From assembly GCF_011089895.1 (NCBI RefSeq), contig NZ_JAANAT010000001.1:1364001-1428000 (forward strand): a stretch of DNA of 64,000 bases. Reading direction: 5' to 3'. This DNA is from Mucilaginibacter inviolabilis. Lineage in GTDB: Bacteria > Bacteroidota > Bacteroidia > Sphingobacteriales > Sphingobacteriaceae. Under the pieces are notes generated by a model. The model had not been told where the DNA came from and searched no databases. It was given only the letters and a program-made list of their open reading frames with translations. Below, piece after piece: positions 51,344 to 62,146 of the stretch. The translations under genes were made by a program, and so were the position numbers. Positions within the stretch are counted from its first letter, which is position 1. Each line of letters opens with the position of its first letter.

Positions 51344-54300
51344 TCAGCGTTGTATGAACACCGGCGGTTCTACATCGACGGCTGTTTCCTCTTTAATAAT
51401 CGCTTGCTCCGCCTGGTCCTGCTTTTCACTTTCCGCAATTTTCTGACTGATCTCCAGTTCCAGCCTGTCCAGTTCACGCTTTAATGAAGCCAGCTCATAC
51501 TCCTGTTCAAATGGTCGCTGTGTGAGTTCCTGTATCTCCGGGATCTGTTTATTGATACCGGTCAGTTCTTTTTCATAGCGTTCAGCCATACCAATCACCC
51601 GGTCGATAGCATTTAAAAAGTACCGGGCAGCGAGTTTTGGGTTGTCAATATTCGGTGCTCCCCCATTCTGCATATATTTAATGCCGGTAGTCCGGCTTTC
51701 AGCATAAAGGGAAGTAACATGGTCGATCCTGCTGGAAAATTCACTCTCAACCGTTTGCAACTTCCGCCTGATATACAGATCAAAACCATACAACTCGCCC
51801 AAATGCAAATCAGGTTTGTTAAAATCTTTGGGATACCAGTTTTTGTATAGATCAATCAATTTCTGACCGATAGCAACTGTATCAGCCTCAGACGTATCAT
51901 TCAATCGCAATAGATTAAGCTTGATCCCATCAGCGTCATATTTCAAGACCTGTTTGTAGGCGATTTCATCGGTACGCACCATATCCAGTGTGCCCTGAGT
52001 ATCCCTGCTTTTCTTTTCCAAATCTTCCAGCAAATACCTGCTGCGGGCAACTTCTTTAAAGTGAGCAGCTTTATAGCCTTCCAATTCTGCAACCTTCTTT
52101 TCAATACGGGTCTTTTCCAATAAAGAGGTATCACCTGATAATATGGCGATGTATTCCGAAAAGCTCATGCCACTTTGTTCGTCCATTGCACCTTCATCCA
52201 GGGTACGTACAGCCAGCTCATTATTTTTCATCTGGCTGATGAAGATCTGCTTGTTCTTCAGCAGGTTGAACTTATAGTTATCCAGAGATTGCTCCACGGC
52301 ATATATAAAATTCCTGACCTTGTTGTTATAAAACTTTTTGGCGAGCCAGTTACCCTGTCTTGCGCCACGGCCATCACGCTGTTCCAGTTCCGAAGGTTTC
52401 CAGGGAATATCCAGGTGGTGCATGGCAACGATCCGTTCCTGTACATTTAAACCTGTTCCTGCCTTTTCGGTACTACCGATGAGAATCCGGATCTCCCCGG
52501 CATTCATTTTCTTAAACAGCTCTTTGCGCTGTTTATCCGTTGACCAGTTATGAATAAAGGTGATCTGGCTTATCGGAATATTGAAATCAGTTACCAGTTT
52601 ATCCCGCAGAGCATCATAGACATTGAATTCACCGGGTTTAGGCGTGCCGATGTCGCTGAAAATGATCTGGGTGCCCCTATGCGGGGTGCTTTCATGGTAG
52701 ATCTCCGCTACGTTCCGTGCGCAAACATTGACCTTGTTACCGGGGTGGTCGCCGAACTTTTCAGAATCGACCAGACGCATATCCACCGCCATTTTTTTGG
52801 CGTAGTTGGTAGCAATCAGCATCCGGCCCTTATCCTCATCTTTGGTCAGCGGCCGCCTTCCGATCAGCGTGGCATCCCCTGTTTTGGCAAATTGCATCAA
52901 CCGTTTGATAAACTCCTGCTGGTCTGGTGTCGGTTTAATATTGACCAGGGTTTCATCAATGTCAGGCTTATCCAGATTGATATGTTTAGCAGTTTTATAA
53001 TCGGTGATCTGGTTATAAAACAGGGCCAGTTCAGGTACTTTGATAAAGTGACGAAAACGTTCTTTCGCCCTGATCTCGTTAGTGACCGTAAATTCAAAGT
53101 CAACTGTTTTCCGTGCATATACTGCCGCCCAGGCATCAAAATTGGAGATCTTTTGCCTTTCCAGTTCCCGAGGCCGAAGATATTTGAAGATAAGGTACAT
53201 CTCCGTCAGGCTATTGGAAATCGGTGTTCCTGAAAGGAATGTGGCGCAAAGGTCGGCATCACTCCTTTCCTGCAAGGTCCGGATGGCGAAAAGCATATTG
53301 AGCGCTTTCTGGCTGCCCAGCATATTACCCAGGCCAGCTACCTTCGTATGCCTGGTCGTGAAAGTCAGGTTCTTGAACTTATGGGATTCATCAATAAATA
53401 AATGATCTATATTCAGCTCGCTGAAATTAATACCCGTGTCTTTTCGCTGTTCAATGGCATCCATAATGCCTTTCAGCCTGGCTTCAAGATTATCCTTACG
53501 AATCTCTAACCCTTTCAACATTTCACGGGTGATCTCCTCACCGGAATCCTGAAAACTCAATAAATCCTGTTCAATGTTATCCAGTTCAATTTCAAGGATC
53601 TGACGTTGAATTTCCGGTGATTGCGGGATTTTGCCGAACTGATCATGTGTTAAAATGATGCAATCCCAATTGTTATTCTTTATCTCGTGAAAAATCCGTT
53701 TACGCTTGGCCGGTTCAAAATCATTTTCGCCCGGTGCCAAAAGTTTCGCTTTAGGATAGGCCAGCCGGAAAGTATCAGTAATCTGCTGCACATTGGCTTT
53801 TAAGGCCAGAATCATTGGCTTATGAACAATACCCAGCCGCTTCATTTCCATAGCGGCCAGGATCATGGTCAGCGTTTTACCTAAGCCCACTTCATGATCA
53901 ATCAACCCGCCATTGTTTTGAATGACCCGCCATGCTGCATTACTTTGCGAGGAATAGACACCCGGAATACGCAGCGCTTTAAGATCAAGGCCTGGAAAAG
54001 TCAGATGGCTGCCGTCAAACTCCCGAAGGGTGTAGCAATTGTAAGTATCGTTGTATAGCTTTTCTAAGCGCTGTTTATCCTCGTTTGGCAGTTCCAGCAA
54101 CCAAAGCAGGTAGCGTGACCGGATGTTATCAATTTTCCGGTGTGCATTCTGGATCGCTTCGGTATCGGGTACCCGGACGACCTTCCCATATTGCTCTACT
54201 GGATAGGTGAAATGCGGGTTGGTATTCAGCAGTGCATATTCCAGTAAAGTACGCCCGGTGATCTTATTGCTTTCTTTGGGTGTTACCGAGAATTCTTCAT

Positions 54301-56806
54301 TGGTGATAGTATTACCTTTTTTCTCATAACTTACCTTATAGGTATCTATGGAATTATAAAAATCAACCCTGGTATCCAGCTTAAATAAATCCGTGGCAAA
54401 ACGCTGGTAATATTCAACGGGCACCCATCGTTCCCCAAGATTAAAGTCCAACAATTCAAAAGGGATTTTCTCGGGCTGTACCCGCCGGATAGCGGCAAGG
54501 CTTCGTGCAAATTGCAGGTTTTCAGGTTCGGCTTCAGCCAGTTTTTCAGCGAGCTTTAACTTTTCTACCACATTACCGGACAGGTAATTATCGCTCGTTT
54601 CCCACTTGAGTGTTTGGGGATTTAATATGATCTGCTTATCCAGCTGAAGGATGACCCCATCTTCTGTTAAACCGGTGACCAGGCCAATAATCGAAAGGTC
54701 TACCCTCCCGGTATCATTCAAGCAACGCGCCAGGGCTTCAGCAGGGTCATCCGTTTTCAGCATATCTTTTTGCTGAAAAAGCGGCCCGTAAAATATATCT
54801 GAACGGACAAATTTGTCCTGATCCTTAATTTCAAGGGAGGATATGATCTTAAAGCCTAAAGCAACATCGCTAAAAATGCGGTTACGGTTGACATTTTTAT
54901 TGAGTTCGCCATATTTGGCTGCAAATGCCTCATAATAAAAGTTTAGGGACTTGCGTAATTCCGGGAACTGGATACTGTGCTCATTCTCAAGACCTGAAAG
55001 CTCCATGTAAATATCCCGCAGCTCCAGGTAATCCTCGTAAAAAGCCAGTTCCGGTTGTGGGTCAAGCGGCTCAAATTTCGCCTCAAAATTGTAGGGCTCC
55101 CCGATCAGGCCAAGTTTGCCATTAAAAATGACCAGCGTATCCTTTGTATAAAAAGGTTTCAGGTCAGTAAAAGCCTTTGGCTTATCCGGTAGTAATTTAA
55201 AAGCAGGCTCTAATGAGGTGTCGCCTTCATACCGGTAATCATACCCGAAATGCTTCAATTTCGCTGAAAGCGCATCCAGTTCATGTCCGAGATTAGCGCC
55301 GGATAGCCACTTTCCGGGAAAAGAGATCTCCGAAAGGTTACTGTACAACTTATAGGTATAGCGGTTACTCGCCTTTGCCCGGGCAGTCAGCAATACAATG
55401 CTGTCATGCATCGGTTTTGCTGTTGTACGAATGGTACTGATCAGCCGTGCCGTGCCCCCATCAACAAATTGCAGGTCGAGATCGTCCAGGTAAGCCAGTG
55501 CCTTGTTGTCCCCGTCAACTTTTACGGGAGCATCAAACAGGCCCAACTGGCCAGAACTCATCCCTGGCTTATCTTCTTTTTTTTCCAGTTCAGGAACGGG
55601 TAAAAAAGTAAACTGGCTGAGTTGGCCCTGCTTTTTGTCAAAAGAGATTGCTTCCCATTTGGCCCGGTCAAAGTTATTATTAAAACCGGCGATCAGCTGT
55701 TTTTTGAGCAAGGGTAGAATATCTTGCATCTCGCCGTTCTGCCATGCCAACCGTGAGGCTTTGCCTCTTGCATTGGTGCCCTCAATGATTTCATCGGCAT
55801 ATACCAGTTCATTTTTATCGGCTAACCAGGCATTCAGGTAGTATCGACCAAAAGTATTTTCACGTTCTACAGTTTCGATCAACTGGCTTTCCGTTTCGGA
55901 AAGCGTTTCTTTGGTATCATTTTTCTGTACCAGGATCAGGTGCATACCTACTTCCACGTTGGCGTTTTCCTTCATGAGGTTGGCCGGCAATACGGCAACT
56001 GATAATAGGTCAGCTGAAGTAAACAGGTATTTCCTGGCCGTGGCATTAGAGGGGTTATTCAGGAAAGCATCGGTAACGATATAAGCCAAAATGCCCCCGT
56101 CTTTGATCTTATCCAGCCCTTTAGCGAAGAAGTAGGTATGCACTTTGGTGGAGATCCCGCTTTTGTTATAGGCGGGGTCATGTACTGCAATCTTGCCAAA
56201 TGGGATATTGCTGATGACGATATCCGATTGCGCCTTTTCGGCCGCTGCCGTTTCCTCCAGCTTTTTGATCTGTACATCTATTGGAACGCCATAGGCCGAA
56301 CAAATCGCTTTGAGCACCTTACCTGTCAGGATATCTTTCTCAACAGCCGCTATCTGCTCTATATCACCGAAGGCTTTTATCGCTTCTCCGATAAAAACAC
56401 CGGCTCCTGCGCTTGGCTCATATAAACGTTTCGGCAAAATATCGCATTCTGCCATCGCTGCATAAATGATCTGCGGGATAAAATCCGGGGTATAGTAGGC
56501 TGTTGAGGAACTACTTTTTAAGGCATCAATAGCTGCCTTATACTCCTTGTTTGTTAATTTTTCCTGAAGCAGGTTATGTAACTCCACAACCTGGGGATAA
56601 AGCTTCAGGTCGGCCTTTGAAGCGCCGAACCGTGGCCATTCAGCTAATTCGCCGGGTGGAAATAATACTGCCTTGAGGCCACCAAATCCGGCGTAATTTT
56701 TTAACGTTTCCAATTCTGTTTCAGAAAGCTGCTGGCCAGTGAAGTCCAGCGCGATTCGGATGGCCGCGATATTGTCTGCCATCTTTTTGACCGGATTAAA
56801 TGCCAT
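51344..56806 (-). CDS. Giant N6-adenine methyltransferase-SNF2 helicase (DarB-like)
   Basis: A 1820-residue fusion. The N-terminal methyltransferase has motif I '[15 protein letters not shown]' (about 130) and motif IV '[12 protein letters not shown]' (about 198; the usual NPPF/Y is NIPF). After a long linker comes an SNF2-type helicase: '[17 protein letters not shown]' (about 970), '[11 protein letters not shown]' (about 1137), '[15 protein letters not shown]' and '[12 protein letters not shown]' (about 1480). A coiled coil closes it. Phage P1 DarB has the same methyltransferase-helicase plan and protects incoming DNA from type I restriction. The same role is inferred for this element. Confidence 0.88.
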   Translation of the reverse strand: MAFNPVKKMADNIAAIRIALDFTGQQLSETELETLKNYAGFGGLKAVLFPPGELAEWPRFGASKADLKLYPQVVELHNLLQEKLTNKEYKAAIDALKSSSSTAYYTPDFIPQIIYAAMAECDILPKRLYEPSAGAGVFIGEAIKAFGDIEQIAAVEKDILTGKVLKAICSAYGVPIDVQIKKLEETAAAEKAQSDIVISNIPFGKIAVHDPAYNKSGISTKVHTYFFAKGLDKIKDGGILAYIVTDAFLNNPSNATARKYLFTSADLLSVAVLPANLMKENANVEVGMHLILVQKNDTKETLSETESQLIETVERENTFGRYYLNAWLADKNELVYADEIIEGTNARGKASRLAWQNGEMQDILPLLKKQLIAGFNNNFDRAKWEAISFDKKQGQLSQFTFLPVPELEKKEDKPGMSSGQLGLFDAPVKVDGDNKALAYLDDLDLQFVDGGTARLISTIRTTAKPMHDSIVLLTARAKASNRYTYKLYSNLSEISFPGKWLSGANLGHELDALSAKLKHFGYDYRYEGDTSLEPAFKLLPDKPKAFTDLKPFYTKDTLVIFNGKLGLIGEPYNFEAKFEPLDPQPELAFYEDYLELRDIYMELSGLENEHSIQFPELRKSLNFYYEAFAAKYGELNKNVNRNRIFSDVALGFKIISSLEIKDQDKFVRSDIFYGPLFQQKDMLKTDDPAEALARCLNDTGRVDLSIIGLVTGLTEDGVILQLDKQIILNPQTLKWETSDNYLSGNVVEKLKLAEKLAEAEPENLQFARSLAAIRRVQPEKIPFELLDFNLGERWVPVEYYQRFATDLFKLDTRVDFYNSIDTYKVSYEKKGNTITNEEFSVTPKESNKITGRTLLEYALLNTNPHFTYPVEQYGKVVRVPDTEAIQNAHRKIDNIRSRYLLWLLELPNEDKQRLEKLYNDTYNCYTLREFDGSHLTFPGLDLKALRIPGVYSSQSNAAWRVIQNNGGLIDHEVGLGKTLTMILAAMEMKRLGIVHKPMILALKANVQQITDTFRLAYPKAKLLAPGENDFEPAKRKRIFHEIKNNNWDCIILTHDQFGKIPQSPEIQRQILEIELDNIEQDLLSFQDSGEEITREMLKGLEIRKDNLEARLKGIMDAIEQRKDTGINFSELNIDHLFIDESHKFKNLTFTTRHTKVAGLGNMLGSQKALNMLFAIRTLQERSDADLCATFLSGTPISNSLTEMYLIFKYLRPRELERQKISNFDAWAAVYARKTVDFEFTVTNEIRAKERFRHFIKVPELALFYNQITDYKTAKHINLDKPDIDETLVNIKPTPDQQEFIKRLMQFAKTGDATLIGRRPLTKDEDKGRMLIATNYAKKMAVDMRLVDSEKFGDHPGNKVNVCARNVAEIYHESTPHRGTQIIFSDIGTPKPGEFNVYDALRDKLVTDFNIPISQITFIHNWSTDKQRKELFKKMNAGEIRILIGSTEKAGTGLNVQERIVAMHHLDIPWKPSELEQRDGRGARQGNWLAKKFYNNKVRNFIYAVEQSLDNYKFNLLKNKQIFISQMKNNELAVRTLDEGAMDEQSGMSFSEYIAILSGDTSLLEKTRIEKKVAELEGYKAAHFKEVARSRYLLEDLEKKSRDTQGTLDMVRTDEIAYKQVLKYDADGIKLNLLRLNDTSEADTVAIGQKLIDLYKNWYPKDFNKPDLHLGELYGFDLYIRRKLQTVESEFSSRIDHVTSLYAESRTTGIKYMQNGGAPNIDNPKLAARYFLNAIDRVIGMAERYEKELTGINKQIPEIQELTQRPFEQEYELASLKRELDRLELEISQKIAESEKQDQAEQAIIKEETAVDVEPPVFIQR

Positions 56807-56807
56807 A

Positions 56808-57023
56808 TTACACCTCTTGTAAATAGTCTGCTATAATTCCGATCACTTCATATTTTAAAAAGCGGTCGTCCTCGTCCAGGCCCCTGATCAGGGGTGCGCA
56901 TATTTCGAGGATATTGGTAAGCTCGTAGTGGAGTATCCCCTGGTTAGAAAAGCGCAGATAGGTTGCCAGAAATTCTTCTTCCAGGACAAGCTTTACATAA
57001 TCGTAGGCTATGGAATCAGTCAT
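56808..57023 (-). CDS. Small acidic helical protein, unknown function
   Basis: A 71-residue acidic, helical protein. Two or three helices are suggested by '[18 protein letters not shown]' and '[15 protein letters not shown]'. It has no known domain. It lies between traN and the MTase-helicase gene, whose start codon is 1 bp downstream of this stop, so the two are coupled. Its conserved position would suggest a helper of either neighbour, but this is inference. Confidence 0.65.
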   Translation of the reverse strand: MTDSIAYDYVKLVLEEEFLATYLRFSNQGILHYELTNILEICAPLIRGLDEDDRFLKYEVIGIIADYLQEV

Positions 57024-57038
57024 AAGAAAAGAATAAGG

Positions 57039-57833
57039 TTAATTGGTGAGCGTATCCGCATCCAGGATATCCTGGTAGGATATACTTAACGTAACAATAC
57101 GGCCGGAAAGCTGCTTTTCGCTGAGTTCTGCACGAAGCACTTTATTTCCGGGGAAAGACATTTTCTTAAAGACAAATACGTTCCGGTAACTTTTTGAAAA
57201 AGCAGGTGGGCTAAACAGCACAAACTCCGGTTTGATCTCCACGGACTGGTTATTGGCTGCCTTCGTTACCTTTCTATCATCTACTTTAAATCGAAAATCT
57301 GCGATATCATATTTCAAATTAGTTTTATTGCGATAAGAAATATCCAGAAAAATATAATCGCCAATGGTGCAGACATGGTTCAATTGCCCCTTAATACCGA
57401 ACGCATTTACTTTTTCGATCCGTTTATCCTTTTTTTTAGCCACCAGGCTGAGCGCTAAACTTCTTAACTGATTTTGTGAAAGCCCGATACCGGAAATATC
57501 CAGGGGGTGCATTGCTGCAGGTGTTATTTCTATTTCGGTTGGGACGCCGGGATAACCGGGCATTAACCTATACTGTGCAATGAATTTTTCACCGGCTATG
57601 GTGATTACCGAACCAAGAAAGGATTTGAGGGTGTCACGCAGTTTTAAACGTAATACGTTTTTGAGCGGCAAATCACCGATCAGGTCTTTCGTGGAAATAT
57701 CTACGTACTGGATCGGTTCCGGTGAGATAAAATGAATGGTCAGGTTATCGGGCAGGTAAATTACCGGCAATTTATCCTGCGCGTAAAGAGCGGGGGCAAT
57801 AAGCACCCATACAATGAATAGTATCCGTTTCAT
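57039..57833 (-). CDS. traN: Conjugative transposon protein TraN
   Basis: A T4SS channel component of 264 residues. I set the start at the ATG at 57833, giving a signal peptide 'MKRILFIVWVLIAPALYAQ'; the longer frame overlaps traM and lacks one. 'LPVIYLPDNLTIHFISPEPI' and 'YVDISTKDLIGDLPLKNVLR' open the mature domain as in Bacteroides TraN, a VirB9-like outer part of the channel. It follows traM by 1 bp. Confidence 0.88.
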   Translation of the reverse strand: MKRILFIVWVLIAPALYAQDKLPVIYLPDNLTIHFISPEPIQYVDISTKDLIGDLPLKNVLRLKLRDTLKSFLGSVITIAGEKFIAQYRLMPGYPGVPTEIEITPAAMHPLDISGIGLSQNQLRSLALSLVAKKKDKRIEKVNAFGIKGQLNHVCTIGDYIFLDISYRNKTNLKYDIADFRFKVDDRKVTKAANNQSVEIKPEFVLFSPPAFSKSYRNVFVFKKMSFPGNKVLRAELSEKQLSGRIVTLSISYQDILDADTLTN

Positions 57834-57834
57834 A

Positions 57835-59061
57835 TTAGTTTTTTTGTGTGGGTTGTTGCTTGTCCCCTGAATCCAGGAGGCTTTCACGTTTCTGTGTGTT
57901 TTGCAAGGCATCGGTGTCGATGATATATAGGTAAGAGTTATATTTAAGCTTTGCCTTGTTCTTGCGGATCAGGTCGGCAATAGCCGAGGATGTGGACTGA
58001 AACATCTTACTGAGCGAGCTCATGACGAACTGGGTATTTCCGGAACCGCCATCTACGGTGACCCCTTGTACAGAGTTACTGCCCAGATCTTTGGTAAAAT
58101 CGCGAAATGCAGACGAGGGGACATAAAGGCCAGGAAGCCCATCCATATCATAAACATCCAGTTTAACCGGAAGGATCTTACCATCATATAGAATAGATGT
58201 AATGGAAAGCGTAACCCGCTGCTCTGAAAACCCATTGATCAGTGCATACAGAAAGGTACCTTTTTTGATGAGGTTATTACCGGCTTTGATATCTTCCAGC
58301 AGTTTTATCCGTAAGCGAGAGCCGGCATATCCGGTTACATTTTCATCAATTACGGCACTGATAAATGCAGGCTCCTTTTCCGGCATAACCGTATTAAAGT
58401 CGCCAGACACGGCATCAGCCTTTTTTACGGTCAGTTTAACCTGGCTCTCCTTAACCTTTGCAGCTTTATCGGCAGCCTCCTTCTTTTTCAACTCGTCTTT
58501 GTAGGTTGGGTCATTCTGCTTGTTGATACTGTCCATAATGGCCATTTGCTGCCTAAAAACGTCCATCGGGTCTTTTTCCTTTGGAGCACTTTGCTCATGA
58601 TGAGCCTGGTTTACCTGGCGGCGGCTCATTTCCTCCACCGCTTTAGCAACCTGACGGTCATGCGCAATACCCGTTTCCGTTGCCTGCCCGGCATTGGAGT
58701 TGTTACCCGAGCTGAACTTTAGTTTCATAGCCTGCTGAATGGAATCCAGTTTTCTTTTCTGCTGGTCAGAATAGTCATTATTATAGGCCGGGTCACTGGA
58801 ATTTTCTTTGGGGATTACATTTACCGCTGTCAGTCCATCGGCTTCCTTGTAAGTGTTCCTGTAGGCATCAAGCTTATCCGCCAGTTGTTTCTTGCGTACA
58901 TCGGCTGAAACTGCCCCAACCGTGCCGTTCAGGCCGATGTTTTCTTTGACCGTTGCCTTTGGCTTCGAAAAGCCGCTTTGCCAGGCATAAAAGAACAGGC
59001 ACAGAAAAGGCAACAGAATGACCGGCAGCATATACTTGGGCTGCTTAAAATCGATTTTCAT
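57835..59061 (-). CDS. traM: Conjugative transposon protein TraM
   Basis: A 408-residue VirB10-like protein spanning the periplasm. One N-terminal membrane helix (about 11-28) follows a short cytoplasmic start. A long charged, Gln/Lys/Ala-rich periplasmic linker leads to a C-terminal domain with 'GYAGSRLRIKLLEDIKAGNN' and 'LPGLYVPSSAFRDFTKDLGS' as in the TraM core. It lies between the TraL-like gene and traN, the order seen in Bacteroidota transfer regions. Confidence 0.9.
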   Translation of the reverse strand: MKIDFKQPKYMLPVILLPFLCLFFYAWQSGFSKPKATVKENIGLNGTVGAVSADVRKKQLADKLDAYRNTYKEADGLTAVNVIPKENSSDPAYNNDYSDQQKRKLDSIQQAMKLKFSSGNNSNAGQATETGIAHDRQVAKAVEEMSRRQVNQAHHEQSAPKEKDPMDVFRQQMAIMDSINKQNDPTYKDELKKKEAADKAAKVKESQVKLTVKKADAVSGDFNTVMPEKEPAFISAVIDENVTGYAGSRLRIKLLEDIKAGNNLIKKGTFLYALINGFSEQRVTLSITSILYDGKILPVKLDVYDMDGLPGLYVPSSAFRDFTKDLGSNSVQGVTVDGGSGNTQFVMSSLSKMFQSTSSAIADLIRKNKAKLKYNSYLYIIDTDALQNTQKRESLLDSGDKQQPTQKN

Positions 59062-59067
59062 AACATT

Positions 59068-59481
59068 TTATCGGAGGGATTGGTGAGTTTTGGAAAGGCG
59101 GTCAAGGGCGCTATCCAGTAAGGCGCTGTCTGCACCTGTCAATTGCTTTTTGGCAGAAATAGTGTCCACCATTTTCTTGAGGCGCAGCGTTTCCCGGATA
59201 TTGCCGGTCGCCTGCATGATCTGGTCAAAGCCCACCTCTATCGGGCTGACTTTTTTAACCGTATTTATTTTTGCCTTATCCTGGTGGTGAAAGACCGTAA
59301 ATGACAACACGAGCGATAGCGCCATCAGGAAGATCATGGCCCCAAACAGGAACTTAGGATAAGATTCCGCAAGGCGTTTCCCCATATTGCTAACCATAGT
59401 GAAATAAGGGCCAAATTCCTTGCGTATCTCGCTATACAGCGTATCCTTGGGATCTCTGTTAGAATGTATTTTTTTCCACAT
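59068..59481 (-). CDS. TraL-like small inner-membrane transfer protein
   Basis: A 137-residue protein. The start at 59481 (MWKKIHSNRD) is preferred; the longer frame extends into traK. One membrane helix (about 46-64, 'FLFGAMIFLMALSLVLSF') is followed by a helical periplasmic domain. Position between traK and traM matches TraL, but the sequence is not distinctive enough to be sure. It overlaps traK by 23 bp. Confidence 0.65.
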   Translation of the reverse strand: MWKKIHSNRDPKDTLYSEIRKEFGPYFTMVSNMGKRLAESYPKFLFGAMIFLMALSLVLSFTVFHHQDKAKINTVKKVSPIEVGFDQIMQATGNIRETLRLKKMVDTISAKKQLTGADSALLDSALDRLSKTHQSLR

Positions 59482-60073
59482 CTTGCAGGTCTTTATTTTC
59501 CAGGGTTTTCCAGTTCGTAATGAGTACGCCATGGGGGTTATTGTCGCTTCGGGGTATATCTTTCAGGTTACCTTCGGTGATCAGCGAGCGCACAACAGTG
59601 GAGCTGCGCCGGTCAATTTTTAGTTTTCCGTAATAGCGAAAATAACGCCGGGGCATGTCTACAGCAATGGAATCTGTTTGCAAGGTCAGCACGGAACTGG
59701 AGGAAAGGATCGAGTTAAAAAAACCGTTCTCTTTTAAATTATTGTATTGCTGCATCCCTGATTCGTCGACGAGGTACATGGCTTTCTTCATCTGGTACTC
59801 CATGTAATTATCATCCGGGGTCAGGGAAAAGAACAGCGAATGAAACAAGTCCACGTCAGCCCGGTATTCAGCAGGCCGGTTCATCTGTACATCCGTCTGC
59901 CGGGCCAGTATAGGGATGTTGTTATCTAGTATGTAAATGCTTTTTTGAGCATTAGATACCAGTTTGAAAGCATACAGGCTATTTATGCCTACGATGATCA
60001 GCGAGGTCAGCAGGCTACCAGCCGCGATGAATGTCGCCAGCCGTACTTTGGCTTCGATATTTTTTATGATCAT
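59459..60073 (-). CDS. traK: Conjugative transposon protein TraK
   Basis: A 204-residue VirB8-like assembly factor. One N-terminal membrane helix (about 12-35) precedes the periplasmic domain with 'YRADVDLFHSLFFSLTPDDN' and 'FFNSILSSSSVLTLQTDSI', as in Bacteroidota TraK. It is expected to nucleate the inner-membrane part of the channel. It is separated from traJ by a terminator and overlaps the TraL-like gene. Confidence 0.9.
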   Translation of the reverse strand: MIIKNIEAKVRLATFIAAGSLLTSLIIVGINSLYAFKLVSNAQKSIYILDNNIPILARQTDVQMNRPAEYRADVDLFHSLFFSLTPDDNYMEYQMKKAMYLVDESGMQQYNNLKENGFFNSILSSSSVLTLQTDSIAVDMPRRYFRYYGKLKIDRRSSTVVRSLITEGNLKDIPRSDNNPHGVLITNWKTLENKDLQDVEKNTF

Positions 60074-60086
60074 AAAAATGGTGTTA

Positions 60087-60118
60087 AATAAAAAGGCCGG
60101 CCCGCATTAACGGGTCAG
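60087..60118 (-). terminator. Terminator between traJ and traK
   Basis: A GC-rich hairpin on the minus strand (arms about GGCTGACCCG and CGGGCCGGCC, one wobble and one mismatch) runs directly into TTTTTATTT. It lies 34 bp after the traJ stop and 14 bp before the traK start. It would separate the upstream channel genes from traK-traN. Confidence 0.78.
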
Positions 60119-60151
60119 CCCAGACATCAAAAGGAGAACGAAAAGAAAGAA

Positions 60152-61309
60152 TTAAAAGAAGCTGCCGGCGGCTTTTCTCGCCATACTGGTTACCGTTCCC
60201 GCGCTGCGGGCAAAAGTAGAAGTGGCCGAACTGATGCCGGATGTGGAAATGATCCAGGTAGAGATGCTGGGTACGGTGAACATACAGATCGCACCTATCA
60301 GGAATACGATTATCACAGTGCCGAAGGACAGAATCCCGTTACCTGCAAACCAGGCCATTTTTTGAAGGTTAGTGTTCATTCCATCTGCACCGACCAGTTC
60401 CGTGTACTTACTGATCTCCGATTTTAATGCATATTCCTGCATCAATCCGCAGATGTACATGATCAGGTAAGCAATACCGCTATACAGATTAACCGAAATG
60501 AAGCGGGCTACCCAGGTGCTGAAACTATCGCGAAAAGCTGGCAGGATACTGACAGCTACCGCAAACGGGCCAAGCATGATCAGAATGGAGGAGTAAATGA
60601 TCTGTATCATAAAGATGATATAGACTGCTAAGCGCAGTATCCATATCCCCAGCAGTTCCAATAACTGTGTAAACAAAAGCTGCATCCCCACGGTGAGCCG
60701 GTTTTTTAATTCCAGCAACGGTGAAACTACGCTGCTGATCCCCTCTTTAACTGTGCTGGTCACGGAATCCCAGGCCTGGCTATACCATGTATCACTTTCC
60801 TTTTCTGCCACTTCGGTTTGTGCCTGGTAAGCATACAGGGAATTGGCTACCGCCAGCATCAGGCTGGAGCGGTTAAGGCGCAGGTTGTTGACGATGGTTT
60901 GTTCGCTGCTAAACATTTGTTCAGTTTGGTTGGCAACGATATCTGTCGGAAAAGCAATTATCTTGGTGAACGGCCCCCACCATAAGATCACCATTGCCAA
61001 ACCAAAGGGTCTTAATAATGGCATAATCTCCAACTGTTTGTCACCTGCCATCATCTCATACGACTTAATAGCGAAAAAAATGATCATAAAAATCGCCGAA
61101 AGCGCTTTGGCATCAGTAATAAACATATCAAAATGTGTCCATACCGAGTCTTTAAGACCTTTCAAAAACACCCTGACACCTTCCTCATAAACACCGTCAC
61201 CCTGTAAAAACTGTAAGGTCTTGCCATTGTCGGGCGTGCTTGTCGTTTGGGCATATACCGCCGTGATACCTAAGCATAGGAGTATTAATAAAGTTATTTT
61301 CTTCTTCAT
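60152..61309 (-). CDS. traJ: Conjugative transposon protein TraJ
   Basis: A 385-residue VirB6-like polytopic membrane protein. The start at 61309 gives a signal peptide ending 'AVYAQ' and overlaps the upstream gene by ATGA. It has about seven membrane segments, with the densest cluster between residues 215 and 360 ('FMIQIIYSSILIMLGPFAVA', 'LYSGIAYLIMYICGLMQEY'). The C-terminus is Ser/Thr/Ala-rich and ends 'KAAGSFF'. It would form part of the inner-membrane pore. Confidence 0.9.
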   Translation of the reverse strand: MKKKITLLILLCLGITAVYAQTTSTPDNGKTLQFLQGDGVYEEGVRVFLKGLKDSVWTHFDMFITDAKALSAIFMIIFFAIKSYEMMAGDKQLEIMPLLRPFGLAMVILWWGPFTKIIAFPTDIVANQTEQMFSSEQTIVNNLRLNRSSLMLAVANSLYAYQAQTEVAEKESDTWYSQAWDSVTSTVKEGISSVVSPLLELKNRLTVGMQLLFTQLLELLGIWILRLAVYIIFMIQIIYSSILIMLGPFAVAVSILPAFRDSFSTWVARFISVNLYSGIAYLIMYICGLMQEYALKSEISKYTELVGADGMNTNLQKMAWFAGNGILSFGTVIIVFLIGAICMFTVPSISTWIISTSGISSATSTFARSAGTVTSMARKAAGSFF

Positions 61310-62088
61310 TGCAGATGTTGTAAAACTTGTTTGGCGATCTGGATATCTGTCTGTGGTGTCCATTCGCTGACCGTCACCTGGTTAGTTTTTAACTTCTGCT
61401 GCTGGGCGGTCATGTTGATAGTGGCCAGTGCCGAGGAGGTTCTGATGGCCCATACTCCCGCAAGCCTGCGGTATTCCATCAGGTAACGGTGATAGGCTAG
61501 TATCCGGGCACCTCTGTTCATTGTAGTGGAGTGTGCAGCCTGGATTCTTTCTTTGAGCATATCCAGCTCATTTTTATACCAGTCATATAAGCCTTCGGAA
61601 ACCAGTTTAGCGCTGACCTGCGGCGAAAGCCCGGCCAATATGGAAGCCGTTGAGTTATTCAGCACCGGTTTGAGTTCATTGCTGTAATACAATTGCCATA
61701 AAGGATCTGCATCCGAAATCAAACCGGACTGGTTGGCTATTTCAGAAAGTGCAGTGTTACGCATGGTATCTGATTGCAATTTGTATTTATTATCCGTACT
61801 GTTCATTGCACCGACGAGTGCCAGCCGCTGGGTCTGAGGACCGGTGGCGCTTAATGGGCGCAGGTCCGTTTTATGATAGTTCTGGTGAAATAACCCCCAG
61901 GTCAGCCAGTAATATGGGTTGAGGCTAAGAAACCCCGCCTTTGGCGTAAATTTATTTTGATCCCATTGCAGGTAAACCATGCGTTCTTCCTGATAACGGA
62001 CACTTTGATCTCGTGCAGCGGACTGACCAAGGCAGTGCTGGATCAGGGTAACTAGCATAAATGATATATGAACTAAGATTTTTTTCAT
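61306..62088 (-). CDS. Exported protein of the transfer region, unknown function
   Basis: A 260-residue protein with a signal peptide (about 1-21) and a helical, Gln/Tyr-rich mature part ('FLSLNPYYWLTWGLFHQNYH'). It ends 'KQVLQHLQ'. I do not recognise it. It is coupled to traJ by an ATGA overlap and lies downstream of two related secreted proteins, so it is a candidate periplasmic component of the transfer apparatus. Confidence 0.7.
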   Translation of the reverse strand: MKKILVHISFMLVTLIQHCLGQSAARDQSVRYQEERMVYLQWDQNKFTPKAGFLSLNPYYWLTWGLFHQNYHKTDLRPLSATGPQTQRLALVGAMNSTDNKYKLQSDTMRNTALSEIANQSGLISDADPLWQLYYSNELKPVLNNSTASILAGLSPQVSAKLVSEGLYDWYKNELDMLKERIQAAHSTTMNRGARILAYHRYLMEYRRLAGVWAIRTSSALATINMTAQQQKLKTNQVTVSEWTPQTDIQIAKQVLQHLQ

Positions 62089-62120
62089 GATTTAAATTGT
62101 TTTTAAACGGCATTCAAGCT

Positions 62121-62144
62121 ATCATCCGACACTGTCGGAATGAT
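62121..62144. repeat. Hairpin between secreted transfer genes
   Basis: ATCAT-CCGACA pairs with TGTCGG-ATGAT, with a one-base bulge. The distance to the next start codon is 33 bp and there is no T-run, so it is more likely an RNA-processing or protein-binding hairpin than a terminator. Confidence 0.5.
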
Positions 62145-62146
62145 GG

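Noticed and set aside
52550-53233. 227-residue open frame opposite the MTase-helicase
   Set aside because: Antisense to conserved helicase motifs, without recognisable domain or start signals.
57834-57911. Longer traN start giving 290 residues
   Set aside because: The extension lies inside traM and lacks a signal peptide; the internal Met begins a clear signal sequence.
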